A DNA stretch of 7,626 nucleotides from an uncultured Eubacteriales bacterium (GCA_902493345.1 CABUPM010000096.1:1-7626); one strand, 5' to 3'. Positions 1-7,081 are shown, numbered from the stretch's first letter. The notes: generated by a model not told the origin, from the sequence alone. A program made the numbers and translations.

Positions 1-1463
1 TCGACGGTGTCGATGTATATAACGGAGAGATGTTCCATAATATTCTCGCCAAGATGGGTTCCTCGCTGGGACAGATCGATCCCAAGAAGAAGGGGAGAAC
101 CATGTGTGAGATCTTCGGAGCCTACGGATGGTCCGAAGGCTTGAAGCTGATGAAATGGCTGACGGACCATATGCTGGTGCGGGGCATCAACTATTTTGTG
201 CCGCATGCCTTTACCATGGCGCAGTTCCCGGATCCGGACTGCCCGCCGCACTTCTACGCAAGGGGCAATAACCCGCAGTATCCGTATTTTAAGTATGTAA
301 TGAATTATATGAACCGTGTGAGCCATCTGACCAACGGAGGCCGTTCTGTACCCTGCGTGGCGCTGCTGTATTCCGCAGAGGGAGAATGGATGGATTATAC
401 CCAGAGCCAGCCGCTGGAGAAGGTCGCGCTGACCCTGAACCGCAGTCAGATTGACTACGAGATCGTGCCGGAAGATGTGCTTTGTACCTGTCCGGCAGAG
501 AATGGGACATTTCAGGTAGGGCAGGAGACGCTGAAGGCGCTGGTCATCAGCGGCCGTGCCTACGTTACGCAGCGGGTGGAGGCATGGTGTGAAGAAGCAG
601 CCGCTGCCGGAGTATCCATCTTTTATATCGATCAGCAGCCAGCCGTGGTTCGGCCCGGAGCGGTCGGACAGGCCGTTATGCCGGAACATCCGGTTGGAGA
701 AAAGATAGAGCTTGCGGAGTTGACTGGAAAGCTGAAGGCACTGGGGCTGCATGAGATCTCCTGCGACACGCCGGAGCCGTATCTGCGCTACTATCATTAC
801 AGGCAGAATGACGGAGATATGATCCTTTTCTTCAATGAGGATCCGCATAACAGCATAGATACCTGGGTGCAGGTACCGCTTACTGGCGAGCTCTCATGGT
901 ATGACGCGTTTGATAATGTGCTGCGCCGCGCGGAACTGCAAGACGGCAAGGTGCATTTGCGGCTGACCCCGTATCAGGGACTGATTCTCTGCCAGCATCA
1001 GGGAGAATACGCGGCGGAGATGCCGGAGAACCCGCGGCAGATCGCAGAACCGGAGGAATGGAGCCTCACCATGATACCGGCGGGTAAGACAGAAGCGATG
1101 ACGGAGCAAAAGCATTTTGCTCTGAAGAATCTGGCAGCGGCAGATCAGTATCCGGACTTCTCCGGTACGATGATCTATGAGACGGAAGTTGCGCTGGCGG
1201 AGAAATACCCAATGGTCCAGATCGATCTGGGACGGGTATATGAGACGGTTGAGGTATGGGTGAATGGCAAGAGTGCTGGCGTGCGTGTCGCACCGCCGTA
1301 CAGCCTGAATGTTGACGGAGATCTGTTTAAGCAGGGGACGAATCATATTCGGGTACTGGTCGTTAACACATTGGGACACCAGGAAGCTCAGAGAGAACGA
1401 TTCAGCATGACGATGCCGCAGGAGCCTGTCGGACTGATGGGACCGGTGCGCATCTTAGCATAA
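1..1463 (+). CDS. GH106-like glycoside hydrolase, C-terminal part (5' end outside window)
   Basis: This is the C-terminal part of a large glycosidase. The frame is open from codon 3-5 to the left edge, so the ATG at 30 is an internal Met and the true start lies upstream. Numbering from that Met, residues 1-85 look like the end of a TIM barrel: a C-E-I-F-G-A-Y-G-W strand with Glu27, then G-I-N-Y-F-V-P-H-A-F, a pattern I associate with GH106 alpha-L-rhamnosidases and related GH2-like enzymes. Residues about 107-200 resemble the flavodoxin/GATase-like domain that follows such barrels. Residues about 374-475 form a GH2-type sugar-binding jelly roll, with V-W-V-N-G-K and a P-P-Y-S-L motif. It ends 19 bases before the GH95 gene. 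Glu27 is a plausible catalytic acid by position only. Glycosidase is fairly sure; the GH106 family and a rhamnoside substrate are inferred. Secretion cannot be judged because the N-terminus is missing. Confidence 0.8.
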   Translation, partial: DGVDVYNGEMFHNILAKMGSSLGQIDPKKKGRTMCEIFGAYGWSEGLKLMKWLTDHMLVRGINYFVPHAFTMAQFPDPDCPPHFYARGNNPQYPYFKYVMNYMNRVSHLTNGGRSVPCVALLYSAEGEWMDYTQSQPLEKVALTLNRSQIDYEIVPEDVLCTCPAENGTFQVGQETLKALVISGRAYVTQRVEAWCEEAAAAGVSIFYIDQQPAVVRPGAVGQAVMPEHPVGEKIELAELTGKLKALGLHEISCDTPEPYLRYYHYRQNDGDMILFFNEDPHNSIDTWVQVPLTGELSWYDAFDNVLRRAELQDGKVHLRLTPYQGLILCQHQGEYAAEMPENPRQIAEPEEWSLTMIPAGKTEAMTEQKHFALKNLAAADQYPDFSGTMIYETEVALAEKYPMVQIDLGRVYETVEVWVNGKSAGVRVAPPYSLNVDGDLFKQGTNHIRVLVVNTLGHQEAQRERFSMTMPQEPVGLMGPVRILA

Positions 1464-1482
1464 GATCCGGGAGGAAACGAGA

Positions 1483-3846
1483 ATGAACGATGTTTTGATG
1501 AGTAAGGCGCCTGCCGCGTGGTACAGAGATCTGTGGAGAGAAGCCTATCCGTCGGGCAATGGTCAGATCGCGATGTTAAGCTATGGACATGTGGCGGAGG
1601 AGACGGTGATCATCAACCACTCGGCACTCTGGCATCATAGCCATAAGATGGAAGTGCCGCAGCTTCACGGGGCGCTGCAGAGAACGCGGGAGCAGATGGA
1701 CGCGGGAGATCTGTGGAATGCCAACTGGATTATTACCAATGAATTAAAGGAAAAGGGATTCTCAGCCTCGCTGGGAGCCCCCTTCCCGGTATGCGCGCTG
1801 CATTTTACCAATAATAAGGCAGGGAGCTTTTCACAGTATCGGCGCAGGCTCTATATGGACCGTGCGGAGATCTGCATGCAGTGGCAGGACGGCGGATCCG
1901 GCCTCAGCAGACAGGGATTTGTTTCAAGGGCGGACGATATGGTGGTCTGGAAGCTCTACAGTGAGGCCGAACAGGATCAGACCATCTCTCTGGCTCTGCA
2001 TGAGACAGGGGAAGAGGATACCCAGCGGAAAAAGGAAGAGCTGGGAGAGAGCCTCAAGATCTATGCCAAGCCTCCCTATATCTACTATGCCGGGACCAAT
2101 GATGACGGCCTGGACTTTGGCGCGGTCGCACGGGTGATCACGGACGGACAGCTCACGGAGCAGGACGGAGCGCTGCGGATTCAGGGTGGTCATGAAGCGC
2201 TGGTGCTGGTTAAGGTTTTTGTCCGGAGCCTGGATCGTCGGAAGGAGTTCGCACGGCTTACACAGGAGCTGGGAGAGGTAGAAGCGGTCTATGATGCGCT
2301 GCTGGAGAGACATCGCCCGCTGCATGAAGCCCTTTATCGCTCGGCGGAGTTGGAGCTTGCGGAAGAACCGGAGCTTGACGGAGCATCCAACGAGGAACTG
2401 CTGGAGAGAGCCTATGACGGAGGAGCGCCCAATGCGCTGCTGAACAAGCTGTGGAAGTACGGCCGGTATCTTATGATCTGCGGAACACGTCCGGGCGCAC
2501 TGCCATTCCCGTTGTATGGAATCTATCATGGACGGTATTCGATGGCATGGCCGCATAATATGGCCAATGAGAATACGCAGATGATCTATTGGCATGTTCT
2601 GGGCGGCGGCCTGGGGTCTCTGTATGAGGCGCTGATCGACTATTATCTAAGCAATATGGAGCAGTACAGGGATAACGCCCGAAAGCTTTTTGAACTGCCG
2701 GGCATCTATATGCCGGCCGGAAGTACGCCGGGCAACGCGGTGCCGAATCAGATTGTTCCGGTGATCATGAACTGGATCGGCTGTGCCGGATGGATCGCGC
2801 AGCATTTTTACAGCTATTATCAATATACTGGGGATGAAGCGCTGTTAAAGGAAAAGATCCTGCCGTTTATGAAGGAAGCGGCGGATTTCTATGAAGCGTA
2901 TCTGGTGCGGCGGGAGGACGGCTCTTATGTGATCTATCCGTCCGTATCGCCGGAGAATACACCCAAGAGTCTGATGCCCAGCGAGGAGTGGGAGCATATG
3001 GCCCATCCCTGTCCGTCTGCCTATAACGCGACGATGGACATCGCCATCATCAAAGAGCTTCTGACCAACCTCTGCGAAGCGGCGAAGCAGACAGGAATGT
3101 ATACGGAGAAGACGGAGAAGTGGCAGGAGATCATTGATAACTTGCCAAAGTACGAAGCGACAGAAGACGGAGATATGAGAGAATGGCAGTGGCCGGGCTT
3201 GACACAGCGCTATAATCACAGGCATCTCTCCCATATCTACCCCATGTTCCCGGGACGGGAGATTGTTAAGGGCGTCGCGCCCAAGGAGCTGACGGATCAG
3301 TTTGAACTGGCGGTGGATAAGCGCCTGTTGGGCGCGCAGACTGGATGGTCGCTGGCCCACATGGCGTGTATTAACGCACGCTTTGAACGTCCGCAGAAAG
3401 CGTTGGAATGCCTGGATATCATGTGCCGGGCGTGTCTGACCAAGAGCTTCTTTACGCTGCATAATGACTGGCGCAATATGGGACAGACATTGTACCGGGA
3501 TAACGGTGCGTTTGCTCCGGTGCAGCTGGACGCGTCCATGGGCGTGGTCGGAGCCATGCAGGAGATGCTGCTCTTCGCGCAGCCGGAGTGTGTAAAGCTG
3601 CTGTCGGCTTTACCGGAACGCTGGAACCAGGGAAAAGCCCGGCTGCGGTATATGCAGGGCGAAGTGGAGATGACCTGGGATAAGCAGGCGGGTACGCTTT
3701 GCGTCGAATTCCGTCCGGACCGCGCGGCGGAGGTGAAGGTGCTTCTGCCGGAGGAATGGGCGGAGGGACTGCGTTATGAGGATGGCACTTCCTTTGTAAA
3801 TGGCAGTGTGCTGAAGCTGGATCATGTGGTTCGGATGCAGCGATGA
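1483..3846 (+). CDS. GH95-type glycoside hydrolase (alpha-L-fucosidase/alpha-L-galactosidase family), no signal peptide
   Basis: A full-length 787-residue member of GH95, a family of inverting enzymes that release terminal L-fucose or L-galactose. The start is set by GGGAGG at 1469-1474, 8 bases upstream; the Met at residue 6 is too far from it. Family marks in order: an N-terminal beta-domain with W-R-E-A-Y-P-S-G-N-G (residues 18-27); R-P-G-A-L-P (336-341) opening the (alpha/alpha)6 barrel; N362-E-N364-T-Q-M, matching the Asn pair that assists the catalytic base; S-P-E491-N, where the general acid Glu sits; H579-R-H-L-S-H584-I-Y-P; and Q-L-D683, the Asp seen in QIDGNFG-type motifs; then a beta-rich C-terminal tail. 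Oddities: the usual H-H-N-T-D stretch is replaced by M-P-A-G-S-T-P-G (410-417), and Asp683 is followed by A-S-M-G. No signal peptide is visible, so a cytoplasmic role on imported oligosaccharides is likely. Family is secure; substrate is open. The stop overlaps the next gene by ATGA. Confidence 0.9.
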   Translation: MNDVLMSKAPAAWYRDLWREAYPSGNGQIAMLSYGHVAEETVIINHSALWHHSHKMEVPQLHGALQRTREQMDAGDLWNANWIITNELKEKGFSASLGAPFPVCALHFTNNKAGSFSQYRRRLYMDRAEICMQWQDGGSGLSRQGFVSRADDMVVWKLYSEAEQDQTISLALHETGEEDTQRKKEELGESLKIYAKPPYIYYAGTNDDGLDFGAVARVITDGQLTEQDGALRIQGGHEALVLVKVFVRSLDRRKEFARLTQELGEVEAVYDALLERHRPLHEALYRSAELELAEEPELDGASNEELLERAYDGGAPNALLNKLWKYGRYLMICGTRPGALPFPLYGIYHGRYSMAWPHNMANENTQMIYWHVLGGGLGSLYEALIDYYLSNMEQYRDNARKLFELPGIYMPAGSTPGNAVPNQIVPVIMNWIGCAGWIAQHFYSYYQYTGDEALLKEKILPFMKEAADFYEAYLVRREDGSYVIYPSVSPENTPKSLMPSEEWEHMAHPCPSAYNATMDIAIIKELLTNLCEAAKQTGMYTEKTEKWQEIIDNLPKYEATEDGDMREWQWPGLTQRYNHRHLSHIYPMFPGREIVKGVAPKELTDQFELAVDKRLLGAQTGWSLAHMACINARFERPQKALECLDIMCRACLTKSFFTLHNDWRNMGQTLYRDNGAFAPVQLDASMGVVGAMQEMLLFAQPECVKLLSALPERWNQGKARLRYMQGEVEMTWDKQAGTLCVEFRPDRAAEVKVLLPEEWAEGLRYEDGTSFVNGSVLKLDHVVRMQR

Positions 3847-5231
3847 TCACGCCGCTCTTAAATAGCCAAGATAAAAAGCCGCTGTACGAACAGCTTTATG
3901 AATATATAAAAGAAGAGATCCGTTCCGGACGGCTGGCGGCGGGGGAGAGGCTTCCCTCGAAGAGAACGCTGGCAGCGCATCTGAAGGTCAGCCGGAGTAC
4001 CGTGGAGATGGCGTATGACCAGCTGGTGAGTGAGGGATATATTCGGGCAAGAGAGCGCAGCGGCTACTATGTAAGACAGGCGGAACGGACCTTCGCCGTA
4101 GGCAGAAGGGTACAGAGGATCGTGCCGGAAGCGGAACCGGAGCCGGATATGAAGTATGATCTGCGGACCTCCGGGGTGGACACGGAGAAATTTCCTTTTA
4201 CAGTATGGGCCAGGCTCATGCGGGATATTCTGAGCGAACAGGGGCAGGAGCTGCTGCAGGCAGGGCCGCCCCAGGGCCTTTATAAGCTGCGGGGGAGTAT
4301 CAGCCGGTATCTGTATGAATACCGAAGGGTGGACGCGGCGCCGGAACAGATCGTGATCGGTTCCGGGACGGAATATCTGCTGGGGCTTCTGATTCAGCTT
4401 TTAGGAACGGACCAGAAGTATGCGGTGGAAGATCCGGGGTATCCGCGGGTGCATCGGGTATTGCAGAATTATGGAATCCGGCCGGAGCTGATCGCGGTAG
4501 ACGCGGAAGGACTGGATGTGCAGAGCCTTTCCGCAAGCGGGGCGCAGATTGTTCATGTAACGCCCTCTCATCAGTTTCCGACGGGAGTCGTCATGCAGGC
4601 GGACCGGCGGGAGCAGCTGCTGGCATGGGCCGGAGCCGAGGCGGGACGCTATATTCTGGAGGACGATTACGACAGCGAGTTCCGATTTTACGGTAAACCG
4701 GCGCCGGCTCTGCAAGGTATGGGAGAACCGGCAAGAGTCGTCTACTTTTATACATTCGCCAAAAGCCTCGCCCCATCCATGCGAATCAGCTATATGGTAC
4801 TGCCGTGGGAGCTGATGAAGAAATGGCAGGAGAGGTTCCGTGGATATTCGTGTTCGGTTCCGAGCTTTGAACAGTACACCCTGCAAAGATTTATGGAAGA
4901 GGGATACTATGAGAGGCATCTGAACCGGATGAAGACGATATACCGGAGTCGGCGGGACGCGATTATGCAGGCGTTGGAGTATCCAGGACTCCGGGGCATC
5001 GGAATGGATGCCGGCTTGCACTTTGTGTTGGAAAGCCGGCTGGGACTGTCGGAGGCGGAGCTGGTCGAGCGGGCCGCCAGAGCAGGCGTCCGAGTGCGGG
5101 GACTGTCGGAGTATTATGCCGGAGGACAGGATACAGCGCCCTATCCACGGCTTATTATTGGATATGGATCTTATGATGAAGAAGCGCTGAGAACGGCGGC
5201 AGGTCTACTGCTGCAGGCATGGAAGGAGTAG
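3843..5231 (+). CDS. MocR/GabR-type transcriptional regulator (GntR winged helix + PLP aminotransferase-like domain)
   Basis: A 462-residue regulator of the MocR subfamily, the usual length for the family. Residues 13-77 are a GntR winged-helix DNA-binding domain (P-L-Y-E-Q-L-Y opening, G-x-R-L-P-S-K-R-T-L-A, S-R-S-T-V turn, G-Y-I wing). A linker leads to a fold-type-I aminotransferase-like domain from about residue 105. It keeps the PLP site: E-D274-D-Y276-D-S-E-F, with Asp for the pyridine nitrogen, and T-F-A-K307-S-L-A-P with the Schiff-base lysine, plus R314 and P-S-H-Q-F-P-T-G (241-248). Such proteins bind PLP and usually sense an amino-acid-like or vitamin B6 ligand. The ATG overlaps the GH95 stop as ATGA and has no clear Shine-Dalgarno, which points to translational coupling. 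No PLP-synthesis or GABA genes are visible, so neither pdxR nor gabR can be assigned. It could control its own operon or a distant target. Confidence 0.93.
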   Translation: MITPLLNSQDKKPLYEQLYEYIKEEIRSGRLAAGERLPSKRTLAAHLKVSRSTVEMAYDQLVSEGYIRARERSGYYVRQAERTFAVGRRVQRIVPEAEPEPDMKYDLRTSGVDTEKFPFTVWARLMRDILSEQGQELLQAGPPQGLYKLRGSISRYLYEYRRVDAAPEQIVIGSGTEYLLGLLIQLLGTDQKYAVEDPGYPRVHRVLQNYGIRPELIAVDAEGLDVQSLSASGAQIVHVTPSHQFPTGVVMQADRREQLLAWAGAEAGRYILEDDYDSEFRFYGKPAPALQGMGEPARVVYFYTFAKSLAPSMRISYMVLPWELMKKWQERFRGYSCSVPSFEQYTLQRFMEEGYYERHLNRMKTIYRSRRDAIMQALEYPGLRGIGMDAGLHFVLESRLGLSEAELVERAARAGVRVRGLSEYYAGGQDTAPYPRLIIGYGSYDEEALRTAAGLLLQAWKE

Positions 5232-5235
5232 AAAA

Positions 5236-6258
5236 ATGAAAAAAATCCGTTTGGGTAAGACAGAACTGATGGTCGGCGCATCGTCATTCGGGGCACTGCC
5301 GGTACAGCGGCTCAGCACAGAAGACGCATGTAAGCTGTTAAGAAAAGCGTATGAGCTGGGAATGAATTATTTTGATACAGCGCACAGCTATACGGACAGT
5401 GAAGAGAAGATCGGCCTGGCGCTCAGTGATGTGCGCAAGGACATCATCATCTCGACCAAGAGTCCGGCCAAAGATAAAAAGACGCTCCTGGAGCAGGTGC
5501 AGATGAGTCTGGAACGCATGAAGACGGACTATATCGATATCCTTCAGCTGCATAATCCGGATGTTTTGCCGGATCCGGAAGATCCGGACAGCACCTATGG
5601 CGGACTGCTGGAAGCCAAGAAAAAGGGGTGGGTGTGCCATATCGGCCTGACCAATCACAGTCTGGCGCGGGCGGTTGCCGCGGTGAAGTCCGGCAAGTAT
5701 GAGACAATCCAGTATCCTTTTTCCTCGCTGGCGACAGATGAGGAAGTTGAGCTGACACGGTTGGCCAAACAGGAGGATGTAGGATTTATCGCGATGAAAG
5801 GCTTGTCGGGCGGTTTGATTACCAATGCGGCTACCACGTTTTCGTTTATCAAGCAGTATGACAATGTGGTTCCGATCTGGGGAATTCAGCGGGAGAGCGA
5901 GCTGCTGGAATTCATCGAAATGGAGAAGAACCCGCCCGCCTATGATGACGCGATGAAAGCCTTGATCGAGAAGGACCGCCGGGAGCTGGCAGGCAACTTC
6001 TGCCGCGGCTGCGGGTATTGTAAGCCATGTCCGGCACAGATCGATATCCCGACGATGGCGCGCATGAGCCTGCTTTTGCGGCGCAGCCCGTATCAGAGAT
6101 ATATGACCGAGGAATTCCGGGAGAAGATGCTGGTGATCGAGCAATGTCGGCATTGCGGCGCCTGCATGTCGCGGTGTCCTTATCATCTGAATACACCGGA
6201 GCTTTTGCAGGAAAATCTGAAAGACTATTTACAGTTTTACGAGGAGCATCATAAGTGA
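5236..6258 (+). CDS. Aldo/keto reductase with C-terminal [4Fe-4S] ferredoxin-like domain
   Basis: A 340-residue cytoplasmic oxidoreductase of the iron-sulfur aldo/keto reductase group (COG1453-like). The N-terminal (beta/alpha)8 part carries the AKR catalytic tetrad: D47-T-A-H-S-Y52, K75 in I-S-T-K-S-P, and H106 in L-Q-L-H-N-P. A C-terminal domain holds two cysteine sets: C256-x2-C259-x2-C262-x2-C265-P and C304-x2-C307-x2-C310-x3-C314-P. These suit up to two [4Fe-4S] clusters, so the enzyme may exchange electrons with ferredoxin or another protein as well as with NAD(P)H. The start has AAGGAG at 5223-5228, 7 bases upstream, overlapping the end of the regulator gene, whose stop is only 4 bases before this ATG. 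The stop overlaps the GTG of the next gene. The family assignment is firm. The substrate is unknown, and a link to sugar catabolism would rest on position only. Confidence 0.93.
   Translation: MKKIRLGKTELMVGASSFGALPVQRLSTEDACKLLRKAYELGMNYFDTAHSYTDSEEKIGLALSDVRKDIIISTKSPAKDKKTLLEQVQMSLERMKTDYIDILQLHNPDVLPDPEDPDSTYGGLLEAKKKGWVCHIGLTNHSLARAVAAVKSGKYETIQYPFSSLATDEEVELTRLAKQEDVGFIAMKGLSGGLITNAATTFSFIKQYDNVVPIWGIQRESELLEFIEMEKNPPAYDDAMKALIEKDRRELAGNFCRGCGYCKPCPAQIDIPTMARMSLLLRRSPYQRYMTEEFREKMLVIEQCRHCGACMSRCPYHLNTPELLQENLKDYLQFYEEHHK
6241..6246 (+). promoter_or_regulatory. Ribosome binding site inside the reductase gene, selecting GTG 6255
   Basis: GAGGAG lies 8 bases before the GTG at 6255 and inside the last codons of the aldo/keto reductase. 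It supports the GTG start, which gives an intact signal peptide. The first in-frame ATG (residue 11) would cut the signal peptide and has no comparable site. Confidence 0.75.
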
Positions 6259-6896
6259 AGCATAGAATTATAAGCATTTTGATCATGTTGGCAGTATGGA
6301 CCGTGCCTGTATTCGCGCAGGATAATACGATCGCGATCGGAGCCATTCGGGCAACCTTAACATTGCCGGACGGATGGGAAAGGATAGAGAACGAGGAAAC
6401 ACTGCTCTCGGCACAGAGTTCCCGGGGAACTCTGATGACCCTCAGTGTCCAGAACGGAGATGTCAGTAAAAGTCAGTGGAACCTGGACCTCTATGAAGAT
6501 TCCGAGTGCGAGAAGCTGGAAGACTCACTGGTGGAGACTCTGGGCAAAGGCGGCTATGAGAATGTAGAAGGAAGTCTTGTGAAGCAGGACGGTGTCAAAT
6601 GGCTGCGCTTTGTATGGGAGACATCAGGAGAGGAAGGACAGCGGTACGGTGTACAGTATTATACGGCGATGAATGGGCAGGCCATCACAGCGGCTTTTAT
6701 CTCCGATCAGAAATTGGAGGCAGAGGAGCTGGAGGAGATCGACGGAATCATTGCCAGCGTGCATTTTGCGGAGATTCAGGAGCGTCCGGCCAAGTCAGAG
6801 AATGACTGGACAGTACGGATCATATGGATTTCGCTGCTGATCGTGGCGGGACTTGTGACTTATATGATTACAACCCGCAGACAGAAAAAGAGGTGA
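6255..6896 (+). CDS. Secreted, C-terminally membrane-anchored protein, probable Mog1/PsbP-like domain
   Basis: A 213-residue protein of unknown function. It starts at a GTG that overlaps the reductase stop (GTGA), with GAGGAG 8 bases upstream. Residues 1-21 form a signal peptide: basic K-H-R, a hydrophobic core, and a V-F-A cleavage site before Gln22. The mature domain (about 24-175) opens with T-L-T-L-P-D-G-W, has a central helical, acidic stretch, then alternating beta strands, and closes with I-A-S-V-H-F. That layout resembles the Mog1/PsbP/DcrB-like fold of small secreted proteins, but this is a pattern impression and not proven homology. A single membrane helix (about 189-205) and a basic tail T-T-R-R-Q-K-K-R follow, so the domain should face outside with the tail in the cytoplasm. 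Translational coupling to the reductase suggests joint expression. No catalytic motif is visible. Confidence 0.82.
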   Translation: MKHRIISILIMLAVWTVPVFAQDNTIAIGAIRATLTLPDGWERIENEETLLSAQSSRGTLMTLSVQNGDVSKSQWNLDLYEDSECEKLEDSLVETLGKGGYENVEGSLVKQDGVKWLRFVWETSGEEGQRYGVQYYTAMNGQAITAAFISDQKLEAEELEEIDGIIASVHFAEIQERPAKSENDWTVRIIWISLLIVAGLVTYMITTRRQKKR

Positions 6897-6897
6897 G
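6889..6897 (+). promoter_or_regulatory. Strong ribosome binding site selecting GTG 6902
   Basis: AGAGGTGAG overlaps the stop codon of the anchored protein gene. Its GAGGTGA core (6890-6896) pairs with the 16S anti-Shine-Dalgarno sequence and lies 5 bases before the GTG at 6902. It fixes the start of the small cysteine protein there and not at an earlier in-frame ATG or GTG. Confidence 0.75.
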
Positions 6898-6901
6898 TGC
6901 G

Positions 6902-7072
6902 GTGCAGTGTGAATATTGCGCCAATTACGTGTATGATGAGCTGGGACAGTACTATACCTGTCTTGTCAACATGGACGAGGACGAAATGGAACGGTTTTTG
7001 GCAGATCGAAACGGCGGCTGTCCATATTATCAGTCCGATGATGAATATCAAGTTGTAAAACACCAGATGTAA
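6902..7072 (+). CDS. Small four-cysteine protein, DUF6472-like
   Basis: A 56-residue cytoplasmic protein starting at GTG 6902, chosen because of the strong GAGGTGA site 5 bases upstream and because the protein then begins directly at its conserved part. An in-frame ATG at 6824 would add 26 residues encoded inside the preceding gene and has no such support. Cysteines sit as C3-x2-C6, C20 and C40-P, followed by Y-Y and a charged D-D-E-Y tail. The D-E-D-E-M-x-R-F-L centre and this cysteine layout match my memory of DUF6472, a short family frequent in Lachnospiraceae and relatives. Four cysteines could bind zinc or an iron-sulfur cluster, but nothing known to me proves it. It sits 5 bases after the anchored protein and 9 bases before the HTH regulator, so it is very likely co-expressed with both. 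Function unknown. Confidence 0.85.
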   Translation: MQCEYCANYVYDELGQYYTCLVNMDEDEMERFLADRNGGCPYYQSDDEYQVVKHQM

Positions 7073-7077
7073 GGGAG
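7071..7077 (+). promoter_or_regulatory. Ribosome binding site for the HTH regulator
   Basis: AAGGGAG overlaps the stop of the small cysteine protein gene. It lies 4 bases before the ATG at 7082, a slightly short spacing, and supports that start. Confidence 0.6.
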
Positions 7078-7081
7078 CGCC

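Noticed and set aside
30..32. ATG at 30 as the true start of the first gene.
   Set aside because: The frame stays open to the left edge, and the encoded protein begins in the middle of a catalytic barrel, so the gene starts outside the window.
1862..2137. Alternative-frame + strand ORFs (also 5008-5190, 6027-6254, 6599-6805 and 7257-7526).
   Set aside because: Each sits inside a well-supported gene in another frame and gives a low-complexity or arginine-rich product without a family signature.
1924..2595. A 223-codon open frame on the - strand opposite the GH95 gene, with similar ones at 894-1379 and 2845-3462.
   Set aside because: All lie wholly opposite conserved enzyme domains, their products have no recognisable domain, and they do not join into any operon-like layout.
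3199..3216. TTGACA and TATAAT, both perfect sigma-70 hexamers, close together on the + strand.
   Set aside because: The spacer is only 6 bases against about 17 needed, no other -35-like hexamer lies at the right distance from TATAAT, and the bases encode the conserved segment just before and into H-R-H-L-S-H of the GH95 enzyme.
5566..5590. Short direct repeat of GATCCGGA in the reductase gene.
   Set aside because: It encodes the P-D-P-E-D-P-D segment; two copies of eight bases are within what codon choice gives for such a repeat of residues.
5338..6186. A 282-codon open frame on the - strand opposite the aldo/keto reductase.
   Set aside because: The + strand carries the full AKR tetrad and Fe-S motifs. 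The reverse product has no recognisable domain and is explained by codon bias of the real gene.
6998..7030. TTGGCA and TATTAT as a possible promoter for the HTH regulator.
   Set aside because: The spacer is 21 bases, too long, and the bases code for conserved residues of the small cysteine protein.
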